Under the pieces are notes generated by a model. That model was not told the origin of the DNA. It saw only the letters and a program-made list of their open reading frames with translations, and did no database searches. The translations under genes were made by a program, and so were the position numbers. Positions 32,985 to 42,000 of a stretch of DNA of 64,000 nucleotides are shown here, piece after piece; the first letter of the stretch is position 1; each line of letters begins with the position of its first letter. Source of the DNA: Permianibacter sp046297695 (GTDB taxonomy: Bacteria; Pseudomonadota; Gammaproteobacteria; Enterobacterales; Permianibacteraceae); NCBI GenBank assembly GCA_046297695.1, contig JBKBHF010000013.1, positions 1 to 64,000 of the forward strand, given 5' to 3'.

Positions 32985-35900
32985 TCAAGCGTCGCCAAGA
33001 CTCAGTAGCGTCGCATTGCCGCCGACTGCGGCGATGTTGTTCGACACGGTGCGTTCAGTGGCAAAGCGGTGCAGGTAGTGCGGGCCGCCGGCTTTCGGGC
33101 CGGTGCCGGACATGCCTTGACCGCCGAACGGTTGCACGCCGACGACCGCGCCGATCATGTTGCGGTTGATGTAAACGTTGCCGACCCGGGCGCGTTTGGC
33201 GATGTGCGCGGCGGTGGCTTCGTTGCGGGTGTGGATGCCGAGGGTCAGGCCGTAGCCGTAGCGGTTGATGTCATCGATGACCTTGTCCAGATCGTCGCTG
33301 CTGTAGCGGACGATGTGGACGATCGGACCAAAGTTTTCCTGTTTCAGATCATGGATGCTGCCGATCTCGAAGGCGATCGGGGCGAGGAAATGGCCTTCGC
33401 TGGCGTTGGCCGGCAGTTTGCCTTCGGCAAGGAATTTCTTGCTGGCGCGCATCTGCGAAATATGGTTTTCCAGCTCGCGTTTGGAGCCGGCGTCGATCAC
33501 CGGGCCGATGTCGGTGCTCGGGTCCATCGGATCGCCGAGTTTCAGTTCGGCCATGGCACCGTGCAGCACTTCGATGATGCGATCAGCCACTTCGTTCTGT
33601 ACATAGAGCACGCGCAGCGCCGAGCAACGCTGACCGGCCGAGGTGAACGCTGAACGGATGACGTCGGCGACGACTTGCTCCGGCAGCGCCGACGAATCGA
33701 CGATCATCGCGTTCTGGCCGCCGGTTTCGGCGATGAGCGATGCGATCGGCGCATGACGGGCAGCGAGCGCACGGTTGATCTGGAACGCGGTGTCGGTCGA
33801 GCCGGTAAAGGCCACACCGGCAATACGTGGGTCTTCGGTCAACACCGGCGCGAGTTCAGCGCCCGAGCCCGGCAGGAAGTGCAGGACATCGGCCGGTACC
33901 CCCGCTTGCAGCAACAGTTGCACGGCGCGGAAGGCGACCAGCGGCGTTTGGCCGGCCGGTTTGGCCAGCACGCTGTTGCCGGCGGCGAGCGCAGCGGCCA
34001 CTTGGCCGGTGAAGATCGCCAAGGGGAAATTCCACGGGGCAATACAGGCGAACACGCCGCGGCCGTCGAGGTGCAATTCGTTGCGCTCGCCAGTCGGGCC
34101 GGGCAGCGCCACCGGCTTGCCGAAATCGATGCGGCAGCGTTCGGCGTAGTAACGCAGGAAGTCGACCGCTTCGCGCACTTCGTCGATGCCGTCCTGCAGC
34201 GTCTTGCCGCCTTCGCGGCTGCAGATGGCGATCAGCTCATGTTTGTGTGACTCGAACAGATCGGCCGCTTTTTCCAAAACGGTAGCGCGGCGATCAGCCG
34301 GCGTGGCGTTCCAGCCCGGTTGGGCGTTGTAGGCGATCTCGAGTGCACGCGCTGCCTGATCGCGGGTGACGCGGGTGACGCTGCCGATGACCTCGGTGAT
34401 GCGGGCCGGGTTGTAGCACTCTTTCTTGGCGCCGACGATCAGTTCACCGTTGATGATCGGCGTGGCGTGCCACTGGCTGCCTTTGTAGGCGTGCACGCCG
34501 GCGACGAATGGTTCCAGTTCAGCGCGGATGTTCAGGTTGGTACCGGCGGAATTCATGCGAGTGGCTCCGAAAAGTTGCGGCGGCAGCGGAATGCGGGCGT
34601 TGTGCAGCGTCGGGAAGGATTTCAGTTTGCGAACCGGGTGCGTGACCAGTGCCGCGGCCGGCGTGTCTTCGTCGACCAGTTGGTGTACGAACGAGGTATT
34701 GGCGCCGTTTTCGAGCAGGCGACGAACGAGGTACGGCAGCAGATCCTTGTGGGCACCGACCGGTGCGTAGACGCGGCAGTACAGATCCGGGTGTTCGGCA
34801 ATCAAGGCGTCATACAGCGCTTCGCCCATGCCATGCAGGCGCTGGAATTCGAAATCGCGCCGGGTGCCGGCCATGTTCAGGATGCTCTTCACGGTTTGCG
34901 CGTTGTGGGTCGCGAACTGCGCGAAGAAGGTGCCTTGCTGGTTCAGCAGATACTTGGCGCAGGCAAGATAGGACACATCGGTGGCCGACTTGCGGGTGTA
35001 GACCGGGTAGCTCTTCAGGCCGGCGATTTGCGACCACTTGATTTCGCTGTCCCAGTACGCGCCTTTGACCAGGCGCAGCGGAATGACGCGTTTGAGCTCT
35101 TTCGCCAGCTGGTTCAGGTAACCGAGCACCGGCAGTGCGCGCTTGGAATAGGCTTGCACGACCAGACCGAAACCGTTCCAGCCCTGGCAGACGTCCGAGC
35201 GCAGCACACGCTCAATCAATTCCAGCGACAGCTCCAGCCGATCGGCTTCTTCGGCGTCGATGGTGATGAAGACGTTGCGCTCGCGTGCTTCGCGGGCCAG
35301 ATCGATCAATGTGGCGGTCAGCTCGTTCAGTACGCGCTCACGTTTGCCGACTTCGTAGCGCGGATGCAGCGCGGAGAGTTTGATCGAGATGCTGGCCGGT
35401 GGCACCCGCTCCGGTTTCGGCGCGCCGCCGATGGCGCGAATCGCGGCGGCATATGCGGCTTTGTAGCGCACGGCATCGTCGGCGGTGAAAGCGGCTTCAC
35501 CGAGCATGTCGAACGAATGGGTGTAGCCGCGCGATTGATCTTTCGCCGCCCGTTCGAGTGCTTCGTCAATCGTGCGGCCGAGCACGAATTGCGAACCCAT
35601 CTGCTTCATCGCCTGATTCAATGCCTGGCGGACAATCGGTTCGCCGCAGCGTTGGATCAAACGGTTCAACAGGTGCGAGGGCCGGCCGTCTTCCTCGGTG
35701 CCGAGCGTCATGACCTTGCCGGTCAACATCAGGCCCCAGGTCGACATATTGACCAGCAGCGATTCGCTCTGACCGAGGTGTTTGTCCCAATCGGCGGTGC
35801 GCAGTTTGTCGGCAATCAGTTTGTTGGCGACCTCAGCATCCGGAATGCGCAGCAGTGCTTCGGCGAGGCACATCAGGATCACACCTTCCTGGGTGCTCAG

Positions 35901-36146
35901 CGAATACTGCTGCAGGAAGGCTTCGACGCCCTGCTTGTCGCGGTTGCGTTCACGAACGTTTTCGACGAAGCGGGTGGCGTCGCCGGTGACTTTCTCGATC
36001 TCGGCATCGCTGAGACTGAGCAGGCCGAGCAACTCTTCGAGGTAGCTCGATTCGTCGACGTTGTAGTTGCGCGTGATGAGCTCACGCCACTGAGCCAGCG
36101 ACAGGTCCCGGAATTCCGGGTCGAGTGCGCGACGGGCGGGGAACAT
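32985..36146 (-). CDS. putA: Bifunctional proline dehydrogenase / L-glutamate gamma-semialdehyde dehydrogenase
   Basis: 1053 aa PutA that oxidises proline to glutamate, passing electrons from FAD to quinone. No ribbon-helix-helix DNA-binding domain at the N-terminus, so bifunctional rather than trifunctional. PRODH barrel with RLVKGAYWDSEIKW and YAPVGAHKDLLPYLVRRLLE. The ALDH half has IAPWNFPLAIFTGQVAAALA, VAFTGSTDTAFQINR, the general base Glu in IAETGGQNAMIV and the nucleophile Cys in SAGQRCSALRVLYV. The ATG at 36146 has GGAGGT 7 nt upstream; an extension to 36266 is rejected. Confidence 0.95.
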   Translation of the reverse strand: MFPARRALDPEFRDLSLAQWRELITRNYNVDESSYLEELLGLLSLSDAEIEKVTGDATRFVENVRERNRDKQGVEAFLQQYSLSTQEGVILMCLAEALLRIPDAEVANKLIADKLRTADWDKHLGQSESLLVNMSTWGLMLTGKVMTLGTEEDGRPSHLLNRLIQRCGEPIVRQALNQAMKQMGSQFVLGRTIDEALERAAKDQSRGYTHSFDMLGEAAFTADDAVRYKAAYAAAIRAIGGAPKPERVPPASISIKLSALHPRYEVGKRERVLNELTATLIDLAREARERNVFITIDAEEADRLELSLELIERVLRSDVCQGWNGFGLVVQAYSKRALPVLGYLNQLAKELKRVIPLRLVKGAYWDSEIKWSQIAGLKSYPVYTRKSATDVSYLACAKYLLNQQGTFFAQFATHNAQTVKSILNMAGTRRDFEFQRLHGMGEALYDALIAEHPDLYCRVYAPVGAHKDLLPYLVRRLLENGANTSFVHQLVDEDTPAAALVTHPVRKLKSFPTLHNARIPLPPQLFGATRMNSAGTNLNIRAELEPFVAGVHAYKGSQWHATPIINGELIVGAKKECYNPARITEVIGSVTRVTRDQAARALEIAYNAQPGWNATPADRRATVLEKAADLFESHKHELIAICSREGGKTLQDGIDEVREAVDFLRYYAERCRIDFGKPVALPGPTGERNELHLDGRGVFACIAPWNFPLAIFTGQVAAALAAGNSVLAKPAGQTPLVAFRAVQLLLQAGVPADVLHFLPGSGAELAPVLTEDPRIAGVAFTGSTDTAFQINRALAARHAPIASLIAETGGQNAMIVDSSALPEQVVADVIRSAFTSAGQRCSALRVLYVQNEVADRIIEVLHGAMAELKLGDPMDPSTDIGPVIDAGSKRELENHISQMRASKKFLAEGKLPANASEGHFLAPIAFEIGSIHDLKQENFGPIVHIVRYSSDDLDKVIDDINRYGYGLTLGIHTRNEATAAHIAKRARVGNVYINRNMIGAVVGVQPFGGQGMSGTGPKAGGPHYLHRFATERTVSNNIAAVGGNATLLSLGDA

Positions 36147-36426
36147 GCAGACCTCCGGTAACGGCAGGCGGGTGGGGCATACCTTTCTGGGGAAAGGAAA
36201 CCCGCCAAGTATGGTCGGTGCCAGCCGAATCGCAGGGCAAACCGGGCCGGACCAACCGTTATTCAATCGGGCGCTATTGTCCCGGTTGCGGCAAGGGCTG
36301 ACTTGTATGCCGGCGATGGCCGGGGCGAGGGTGGGCTACAAAGGCGGGCCGAATCAGGATCTCCCGCGGACTCTATGGGGGCTGGGGCGGGATATCCCGT
36401 TCGGGCAGTTTGGCGGGCTGAGCTTG

Positions 36427-36538
36427 ACCACCCGCCAACCCCGCCCGGCCACACCATGGAAGGTGTGGCGCTTGCCGGCGAAGAAGTTCATTTGGACTTC
36501 TTCGCATTCCCGGTTCGCCCTTGACAAGGAGGGGAGAA
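36427..36538 (+). repeat. Intergenic palindromic element, copy 2 (putA-araC gap)
   Basis: About 95% identical to 28001-28111, with the same hairpins CCACACC/GGTGTGG and GCGAAGAAGTTCA/TGGACTTCTTCGC and the same AAGGAGGGGAGAAA end. It lies in the 476-bp gap between divergent putA and the PAS-AraC gene. The rest of the gap (36147-36426, 36539-36622) shows only G/C-rich unstructured sequence; promoters for both genes must be here but none was convincing. Confidence 0.75.
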
Positions 36539-36622
36539 AACAACGCAACTGGCACTCTTGCCTGCCAGCAGCGACAATTACCGCCCTGCACGCCCATCCC
36601 AACCAATGGTCGCCACGCCACC

Positions 36623-37366
36623 ATGGCTCATGCTGACGAAATCGCCGCCTTTTTTTCCCAGCTCGCCAATCCGGGCTATGTCGAGGCGCTGTTCGACCCG
36701 ATCCCGGATCTGGTGTTCGCGCTGAAGACCCGCGACGGCAAATACCTGTCGGTCAACGAAGCCTGGGTCAAGCGCTGCGGCCTCAAGCACAAGACCGAAG
36801 CGCTTGGCCGCACCGCTCGCGATCTGTTCCCGTCGCACATGGCGGCGCGTTACGAAGCGCAGGACCAGAAGCTGCTGCGTACCGGCATGCCGATCGTCGA
36901 CAGCCTCGATCTGATTCTGTACGCCAACGGCAGCGCCGGCTGGTGTCTGTCGAACAAGGTCGCGCTGAAAGACGGCAAAGGCAAAATCATCGGCATTGCG
37001 ACGCTGTCGAAGGATCTGGTTGACCCGAGCCGGGCTGGTTTGATCGATGAAGCATTTGCCGCCGCTGTCGATTTCATCCAGGCCCACTACGACGAAGGTC
37101 TGCGCGTCGAGGCGCTGGCGAAAATGGCCAAGCTGTCGGTGCCGCAGTTCGAACGGCGGATGAAGCGCGTCTTTCATATTTCCAGCGCCCAGTTCATCAC
37201 CAAAACCCGCATCGATGCCGCGCTGCAGGCGCTCATTGAAACCGATACGCCACTTGGCCAGATTGCCGTCGATTGCGGTTGGTACGATCACGCGGCGTTT
37301 TCGCGTCAGTTCAAACAGGTGACCGGGCTGACCCCGAGCGAATTCCGCTCGCTGTCGGTGCGCTGA
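36623..37366 (+). CDS. PAS-domain AraC-family transcriptional regulator
   Basis: 247 aa. The N-terminal PAS domain (about 15-130) has DLVFALKTRDGKYLSVNEAW and GIATLSKDL. The C-terminal AraC double helix-turn-helix (about 145-247) has LRVEALAKMAKLSVPQFERR and the family signature DCGWYDHAAFSRQFKQVTGL ending TPSEFR. The ATG at 36623 fits the PAS start. It stands 14 nt before senB, suggesting it co-transcribes with and may regulate the selenium genes. It is also divergent from putA, so proline control is an alternative. Ligand unknown. Confidence 0.85.
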   Translation: MAHADEIAAFFSQLANPGYVEALFDPIPDLVFALKTRDGKYLSVNEAWVKRCGLKHKTEALGRTARDLFPSHMAARYEAQDQKLLRTGMPIVDSLDLILYANGSAGWCLSNKVALKDGKGKIIGIATLSKDLVDPSRAGLIDEAFAAAVDFIQAHYDEGLRVEALAKMAKLSVPQFERRMKRVFHISSAQFITKTRIDAALQALIETDTPLGQIAVDCGWYDHAAFSRQFKQVTGLTPSEFRSLSVR

Positions 37367-37380
37367 GCTGCGAGTCGGTA

Positions 37381-38346
37381 ATGCAAGCGTCGCCGCGCAT
37401 TCTGATCATCACGCCGCCCGGTGCCGCGGCGCGCACCGGCAACCGCGCGACCGCAGTGCGCTGGCGCGCGCAGCTGCTTGCGCTCGGTTGCCGCGTGCGC
37501 ATTGCCGATCAGTTCATCGGCCGCTGTCCGGATCTGACCATTGCCCTGCATGCCCGGCGCAGTGCTGCCGCGGTGCAGGACGTCAAGGCCAAATGTCCGA
37601 CGCCAGTGGTCGTGATGCTGACCGGTACCGACGTCTACAAGGATCTGCCGCATGATGCCGATGCCAAGACTGCGCTGCAGCTCGCGGACCGCGTGATCGC
37701 ACTGCAGCCCGATATGGCGCAGCGGGTACCGGACAATGTCCGGGAAAAGGTCCGGGTTATCGTGCAGGCGGCCACCGTTGCACCGATTGTCCGGCCGCGT
37801 CGTAACAAGCTCGATGTCCTGGTGTCCGGTCATCTGCGCGAGGAAAAAGATCCGTTCCGCGCGGTGCAGGCGCTGATGCAGTTGCCGTCGCTGCCGATCC
37901 GGCTCAGCCATATCGGCGACGAACTCGGCGCCGGCTTTCGGCAACAGGCGCTAGACTGGATGCAGCGCGAACCGCGTTATCGCTACTACGGTGGCTGGTC
38001 GCCGGCCCGGGCCCGGCGTCGGCTCGCCAGTGCCGATGTGCTGATCAATGCCTCACGCATCGAAGGTTGTCCGGCGGTGGTGTGCGAAGCCTTGTCGGCC
38101 GGCACGCCGGTGCTGGCGTCGCGCATACCGGCACACGAAGGTTTGCTCGGTGTGGATTACCCGGGGCTGTTTCCGGTCGGCGATAGCGCTGCCCTGGCGA
38201 TGCTCTTGCGCCGTATAAGCGAAGATGCCGAATTTCTGCCTCAGCTGCGCGCTGCCATGCAGCCGCGCCGCGCGCTGGTTTCACCGTTAACCGAGCAGGC
38301 GGCGATCAAACGCCTGCTGCAAGAATTGGAGTCATTGCCACGATGA
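37381..38346 (+). CDS. senB: Selenosugar synthase-type glycosyltransferase SenB (TIGR04348 family)
   Basis: 321 aa GT-B glycosyltransferase. Characteristic stretches of the selD-linked family (TIGR04348, as I recall) are GNRATAVRWRAQLLALGCRV, IALHARRSAAAV, VVMLTGTDVYKDLPHDADA, VSGHLREEKDPFRAVQAL and INASRIEGCPAVVCEALSAG. In characterised systems SenB couples selenophosphate with UDP-sugar to make a selenosugar, which SenA uses for selenoneine. Overlaps selD by ATGA, so the substrate supplier is translationally coupled. No senA gene is visible in this window. Confidence 0.85.
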   Translation: MQASPRILIITPPGAAARTGNRATAVRWRAQLLALGCRVRIADQFIGRCPDLTIALHARRSAAAVQDVKAKCPTPVVVMLTGTDVYKDLPHDADAKTALQLADRVIALQPDMAQRVPDNVREKVRVIVQAATVAPIVRPRRNKLDVLVSGHLREEKDPFRAVQALMQLPSLPIRLSHIGDELGAGFRQQALDWMQREPRYRYYGGWSPARARRRLASADVLINASRIEGCPAVVCEALSAGTPVLASRIPAHEGLLGVDYPGLFPVGDSAALAMLLRRISEDAEFLPQLRAAMQPRRALVSPLTEQAAIKRLLQELESLPR

Positions 38347-39431
38347 ACACGTCCGTGACCAACCCTCCGACCACAACCGACGATGAGCCGATCCGCTTGA
38401 CCCAATACGCCCACGGTGGCGGCTGCGGCTGCAAGATTGCGCCGTCGCTACTGCAGGAAATTCTCGGCGATTCGATCGTCAAGCAGGTGGTGCCGCAATT
38501 GCTGGTCGGGGTCGAGAACAGCGACGATGCCGCGGTCTATCAGCTGAATGACACGCAGGCGATTGTCGCCACCACCGATTTCTTCACGCCGATCGTCGAT
38601 GACCCGTACGACTTTGGCCGCATCGCCGCGACCAATGCGTTGTCCGATATTTACGCGATGGGTGGCAAGCCGCTGTTTGCGCTCGCCATCGTCGGTATGC
38701 CGATCAACAAATTAAAACCGGCGACCATTCGCGAGATCCTGCGCGGTGGCGAAGATGTCTGCAAAGCGGCCGGCATACCGATCGCCGGTGGCCATTCGAT
38801 TGATACGCCGGAGCCGATTTATGGTCTGGTCGGCATTGGTGTCGTGCATCCGAAACAGCTGAAGCGCAATGACAGTGCCGAAGTGGGCGATGTACTGATC
38901 CTCGGCAAACCGCTCGGGGTTGGTGTGCTGTCGGCGGCGATCAAGCAGGACAAGCTTGGCGCCGATGGCTATGCCGCGATGGTGGCCAACACCACCAAGC
39001 TGAATACGCCGGGCGTCGAGCTGGCACAAATCGACGGCGTCCATGCGCTGACCGACGTCACCGGGTTTGGTCTGGCCGGTCATGCTTGGGAAATGGCGCG
39101 CGGCAGCAAGGCCGAGATCGTCTTGCGGTTCGATGCGCTGCCGATTCTGCCGGGCGTGCCGGCACTCGCCGAACAAGGTTTTGTCACCGGCGCCTCGACC
39201 CGCAACTGGGCCGGCTATGGCGAGCACATTCAACTGTTCGCGGGCTGTGCGCCGTGGCAGCAAGCGCTGCTGACCGATCCACAAACCAGCGGCGGTCTGT
39301 TGGTCGCCTGCACGCCGGCCAGCGTAGAAGCGGTGCTGGCCAAGTTCCGTCAGCACGGTTTCGCCGAGGCCGCGGTGATCGGCAAGGTGGTCGCGGGCGC
39401 GCCGTGTGTGCGGGTGCTGGCCAACGGCTGA
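38343..39431 (+). CDS. selD: Selenide, water dikinase (selenophosphate synthase, SelD/SenC)
   Basis: Makes selenophosphate from selenide and ATP. 362 aa (E. coli 347). Catalytic Cys28 and Lys31 in TQYAHGGGCGCKIAP; the first position is Cys, not selenocysteine. ATP-binding parts DDAAVYQLNDTQAIVATTDF and GRIAATNALSDIYAMGGKP, then DVTGFGLAGHAWEM and TDPQTSGGLL. Could serve selenocysteine, selenouridine or the SenB pathway; coupling to senB favours the last. selA and selB are not in the window. Confidence 0.93.
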   Translation: MNTSVTNPPTTTDDEPIRLTQYAHGGGCGCKIAPSLLQEILGDSIVKQVVPQLLVGVENSDDAAVYQLNDTQAIVATTDFFTPIVDDPYDFGRIAATNALSDIYAMGGKPLFALAIVGMPINKLKPATIREILRGGEDVCKAAGIPIAGGHSIDTPEPIYGLVGIGVVHPKQLKRNDSAEVGDVLILGKPLGVGVLSAAIKQDKLGADGYAAMVANTTKLNTPGVELAQIDGVHALTDVTGFGLAGHAWEMARGSKAEIVLRFDALPILPGVPALAEQGFVTGASTRNWAGYGEHIQLFAGCAPWQQALLTDPQTSGGLLVACTPASVEAVLAKFRQHGFAEAAVIGKVVAGAPCVRVLANG

Positions 39432-39484
39432 AGGCGGTCGTGATACAGCCCGGGAAATGTTTCGGAGCAAAGGAGTTGGGGAAA

Positions 39485-40327
39485 ATGAAAAGTGTCGTGA
39501 TGGGCCTGATGCTGGTGTTGGCGTCGCTGACTGCTGTCGCGGTCGAACCGTTGAAAGTCAGCGCCATTCCGGATGAAGCACCGACTGAATTGATTCGCAA
39601 ATTCCAGCCGCTCGGCGCGTACCTTGAAAAAGAAATCGGCCGGCCGGTGGTGTTCACGCCGGTCAATGATTATGCCGCTGTGGTCGAGGCACTCGCTGCC
39701 GGCAAAATCGATCTGGCCTGGTTCGGTGGTTTCACGTTTGTCCAGGCCCGTCTGCGCACCGGCAATGCCATACCGATTGTGCAACGCGCGGAAGACGAGC
39801 AGTTCACCAGCAAATTCATTGCCAGCACCAGCAGCGGCATCAACAAGATGGCCGACATGCGCGGCAAGACGTTTGCGTTCGGCAGCCCGAGCTCGACCTC
39901 CGGTCACCTGATGCCGCGTCATTTCCTGAACCAGAACGGCATCGATCCGGATATCGATTTCAAGAATCTCGCATTCTCCGGCGCCCATGATGCCACCGTC
40001 GCCTGGGTCGCCAGCGGCAAGGTCGACGCCGGCGCGCTCAATGCTTCGGTCTGGGACAAGCTGGTCGAGCAGGGCAAGGTCGATCAAAGCAAGGTGAAAG
40101 TGATCTGGACCACGCCACCGTACTACGACTACAACTGGACCGTGCGTGGTGATCTCGACAAGGATCTGGTGCGCAAGTTGACCGCGGCATTCCTGAAACT
40201 CGACGCCAACAATCCCGAGCATGCCGAACTCATGAAGCTGCAGCGGGCCAGCAAGTACGTCGCGACCAAGCCGGAAAATTATGCCGGCATTGAAGCGGCG
40301 GCGCGCAAAGCCGGCCTGCTGAAATAA
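39485..40327 (+). CDS. Periplasmic substrate-binding protein, putative selenate/selenium ABC transporter (PhnD superfamily)
   Basis: 280 aa with signal peptide (SVVMGLMLVLASLTAVA). PhnD-like fold: EPLKVSAIPDEAPTELIRKF, PVVFTPVNDYAAVVEALAAG, IDLAWFGGFTFVQAR and FAFGSPSSTSGHLMPRHFL. Automatic annotation would say phosphonate-binding, but the selD/senB context and the DEAPTE opening match the family I recall as putative selenate ABC transporter binding protein (TIGR04553). The substrate is not proven. AAGGAG lies 10 nt before the ATG. Confidence 0.78.
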   Translation: MKSVVMGLMLVLASLTAVAVEPLKVSAIPDEAPTELIRKFQPLGAYLEKEIGRPVVFTPVNDYAAVVEALAAGKIDLAWFGGFTFVQARLRTGNAIPIVQRAEDEQFTSKFIASTSSGINKMADMRGKTFAFGSPSSTSGHLMPRHFLNQNGIDPDIDFKNLAFSGAHDATVAWVASGKVDAGALNASVWDKLVEQGKVDQSKVKVIWTTPPYYDYNWTVRGDLDKDLVRKLTAAFLKLDANNPEHAELMKLQRASKYVATKPENYAGIEAAARKAGLLK

Positions 40328-40342
40328 GCGGAGTAGCTGAAG

Positions 40343-41173
40343 TTGTCATCGACTGCCCCGTTGGCGCTTGAGCTGGCGCAGCTGAGTTTGCGGCTCGGTC
40401 GTGGCGAGGCAGCACGCCATGTCTTGCATCCGCTGTCGCTGCGGGTCGAGCGCGGCGAGCAGATCGCCATCATCGGGCCGAGCGGTGCCGGCAAAACCTC
40501 GTTGTTGCGGGTTGCCGCCACCGCGCTGCGCGGCGACGGTGCGTTGCGGGTGCTTGGTGATGATCCGTGGCGCCTGGCAAGCGGCAAACGGCAGGCATTG
40601 CGGCGGACGATTGGACTCATCCATCAAGCGCCGCCGTTGCCGGGTTCGCAACGCGTGATCACCGCCGTACTCGCCGGTCGACTCGGCCATTGGTCGCTGT
40701 CTCACAGTCTGTGGTCGCTGTGGCGGCCGGCCGATCCGCAAGGCGCGTTTCGCTGCCTGCAACAACTCGAACTTGGTGATCGGCTCTACGATCGTTGCGG
40801 CGATTTGTCCGGCGGTCAGTTGCAGCGCGTCGGCATTGCCCGGGTGCTCTATCAGCAGCCGGCGTTGGTGCTCGCGGATGAACCGGTATCGGCGCTGGAT
40901 CCGGTGTTGGCGGCGCGCGCACTTGACGTGCTGCAAGCCGATTGCCGCGCGCGTGGCGCGACGCTGATCGCCAGCTTGCATGCGGTTGATCTGGCGCTGC
41001 AGCGCTTTCCGCGTGTGATTGGTTTGCGTGACGGGCGCATCGTGTTCGATGGCGCGCCGGAAGCACTCAGTGCCGAACGCTTGCAGCAGTTGTATGCCGG
41101 CGATGCCAGTGGCGTTGTGACCATGCCCGCCGCGTTGCCGGCCTCGGCGGTCGCGGCGAGTTGTGCGCCATGA
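40343..41173 (+). CDS. ABC transporter ATP-binding protein of the putative selenium importer (PhnC-like)
   Basis: 276 aa ATPase. Walker A GPSGAGKTSLL, Q-loop IHQAPPLPGS, signature LSGGQLQRVGIARVL, Walker B ALVLADEPVSALDP, switch His in IASLHAVDLAL. The start is TTG at 40343 with CGGAG 9 nt upstream; no ATG is available near the domain start. Follows the binding protein by 15 nt and overlaps the first permease by ATGA. Confidence 0.86.
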   Translation: MSSTAPLALELAQLSLRLGRGEAARHVLHPLSLRVERGEQIAIIGPSGAGKTSLLRVAATALRGDGALRVLGDDPWRLASGKRQALRRTIGLIHQAPPLPGSQRVITAVLAGRLGHWSLSHSLWSLWRPADPQGAFRCLQQLELGDRLYDRCGDLSGGQLQRVGIARVLYQQPALVLADEPVSALDPVLAARALDVLQADCRARGATLIASLHAVDLALQRFPRVIGLRDGRIVFDGAPEALSAERLQQLYAGDASGVVTMPAALPASAVAASCAP

Positions 41174-42000
41174 CGGCAACGTCCGCCTTGCCTGACAAGG
41201 CGCCGGCCCGACGACTGTTCGCCGTCACGCTGGCGCTGTTGCTGCTGTGGCCACTTTTTGCCGCGACGGATTTTTCCCTGACCGGCTTGTTTCAACCCGA
41301 CAGCTGGCAAGCGATGGCGGGCTTCCTGCGTGATTTCGCCACCCCAGCCTGGCAGCCGGAGTTTCTGCAGCTGACCGTTATCGCGATGGCGCAAACACTG
41401 GCCATCGCCACGCTTGGCATTGCCGGTGCGCTGATCCTTGCCTTGCCGCTCGCGGTACTGACTACGCGTACGCTGTCCATCTCCCTGCTCGGGCCGGCAC
41501 CACGCTGTGACTACTGCCGGGCGGCACGGGCGGTTGTGCGGGCCGTGGCGCTGTTGTTGCGCAGTTTGCCGGAGCTGATCTGGGCGCTGCTGTTTGTCCG
41601 GCTGTTCGGGCTTGGACCGGCGGCGGCAATCGCCGCCATCGCGGTCAGCTACGGCGGCATGCTGGCAAAAGTCTATGCCGACATCAGCGAGAGTGGCGCG
41701 CTCGAGCCAGCGCGTGCCTTGTTGATCGCTGGCGCGGGCCGTCGGCAAACCCTGTTCTATGGTGTCTGGCCGTCGGTGCGCGATGAACTGCTGTCATACA
41801 CCGTCTATCGCTGGGAATGTGCGCTGCGCGCCAGTGTCATCATGGGCTTTGTCGGCGCCGGTGGTTTGGGCCAGCAACTGGAACTCAGTCTGCGCATGTT
41901 GAACGGCCATGAGGCGGCGACGCTGCTGCTGGCATTCATGCTGCTGGTGCTGGCGGCCGATGCGCTCAGCGCGCTGCTGCGCTGGAGTGTGCGGCCATGA
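41170..42000 (+). CDS. ABC transporter permease 1 of the putative selenium importer (PhnE-like)
   Basis: 276 aa, six or so membrane spans (LFAVTLALLLLWPLFAATDF, then VIAMAQTLAIATLGIAGALI, and a C-terminal span LLLAFMLLVLAADALSALLR). The coupling loop EPARALLIAGAGRRQTLFYG and GFVGAGGLGQQLE are typical of PhnE. A cysteine-containing insertion (LGPAPRCDYCRAARAVVRAV) precedes the loop and is unusual. The ATG at 41170 overlaps the ATPase stop. Confidence 0.84.
   Translation: MTATSALPDKAPARRLFAVTLALLLLWPLFAATDFSLTGLFQPDSWQAMAGFLRDFATPAWQPEFLQLTVIAMAQTLAIATLGIAGALILALPLAVLTTRTLSISLLGPAPRCDYCRAARAVVRAVALLLRSLPELIWALLFVRLFGLGPAAAIAAIAVSYGGMLAKVYADISESGALEPARALLIAGAGRRQTLFYGVWPSVRDELLSYTVYRWECALRASVIMGFVGAGGLGQQLELSLRMLNGHEAATLLLAFMLLVLAADALSALLRWSVRP

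Noticed and set aside
34320..36161. 613-codon plus-strand frame opposite putA
   Set aside because: Antisense shadow of putA; putA has complete domains and catalytic residues.
36303..36524. Short open frame through the 112-bp repeat whose peptide is conserved in both copies
   Set aside because: The peptide similarity follows from DNA identity of the repeat and its hairpins. The one non-silent difference and lack of a start or ribosome site argue against a protein.
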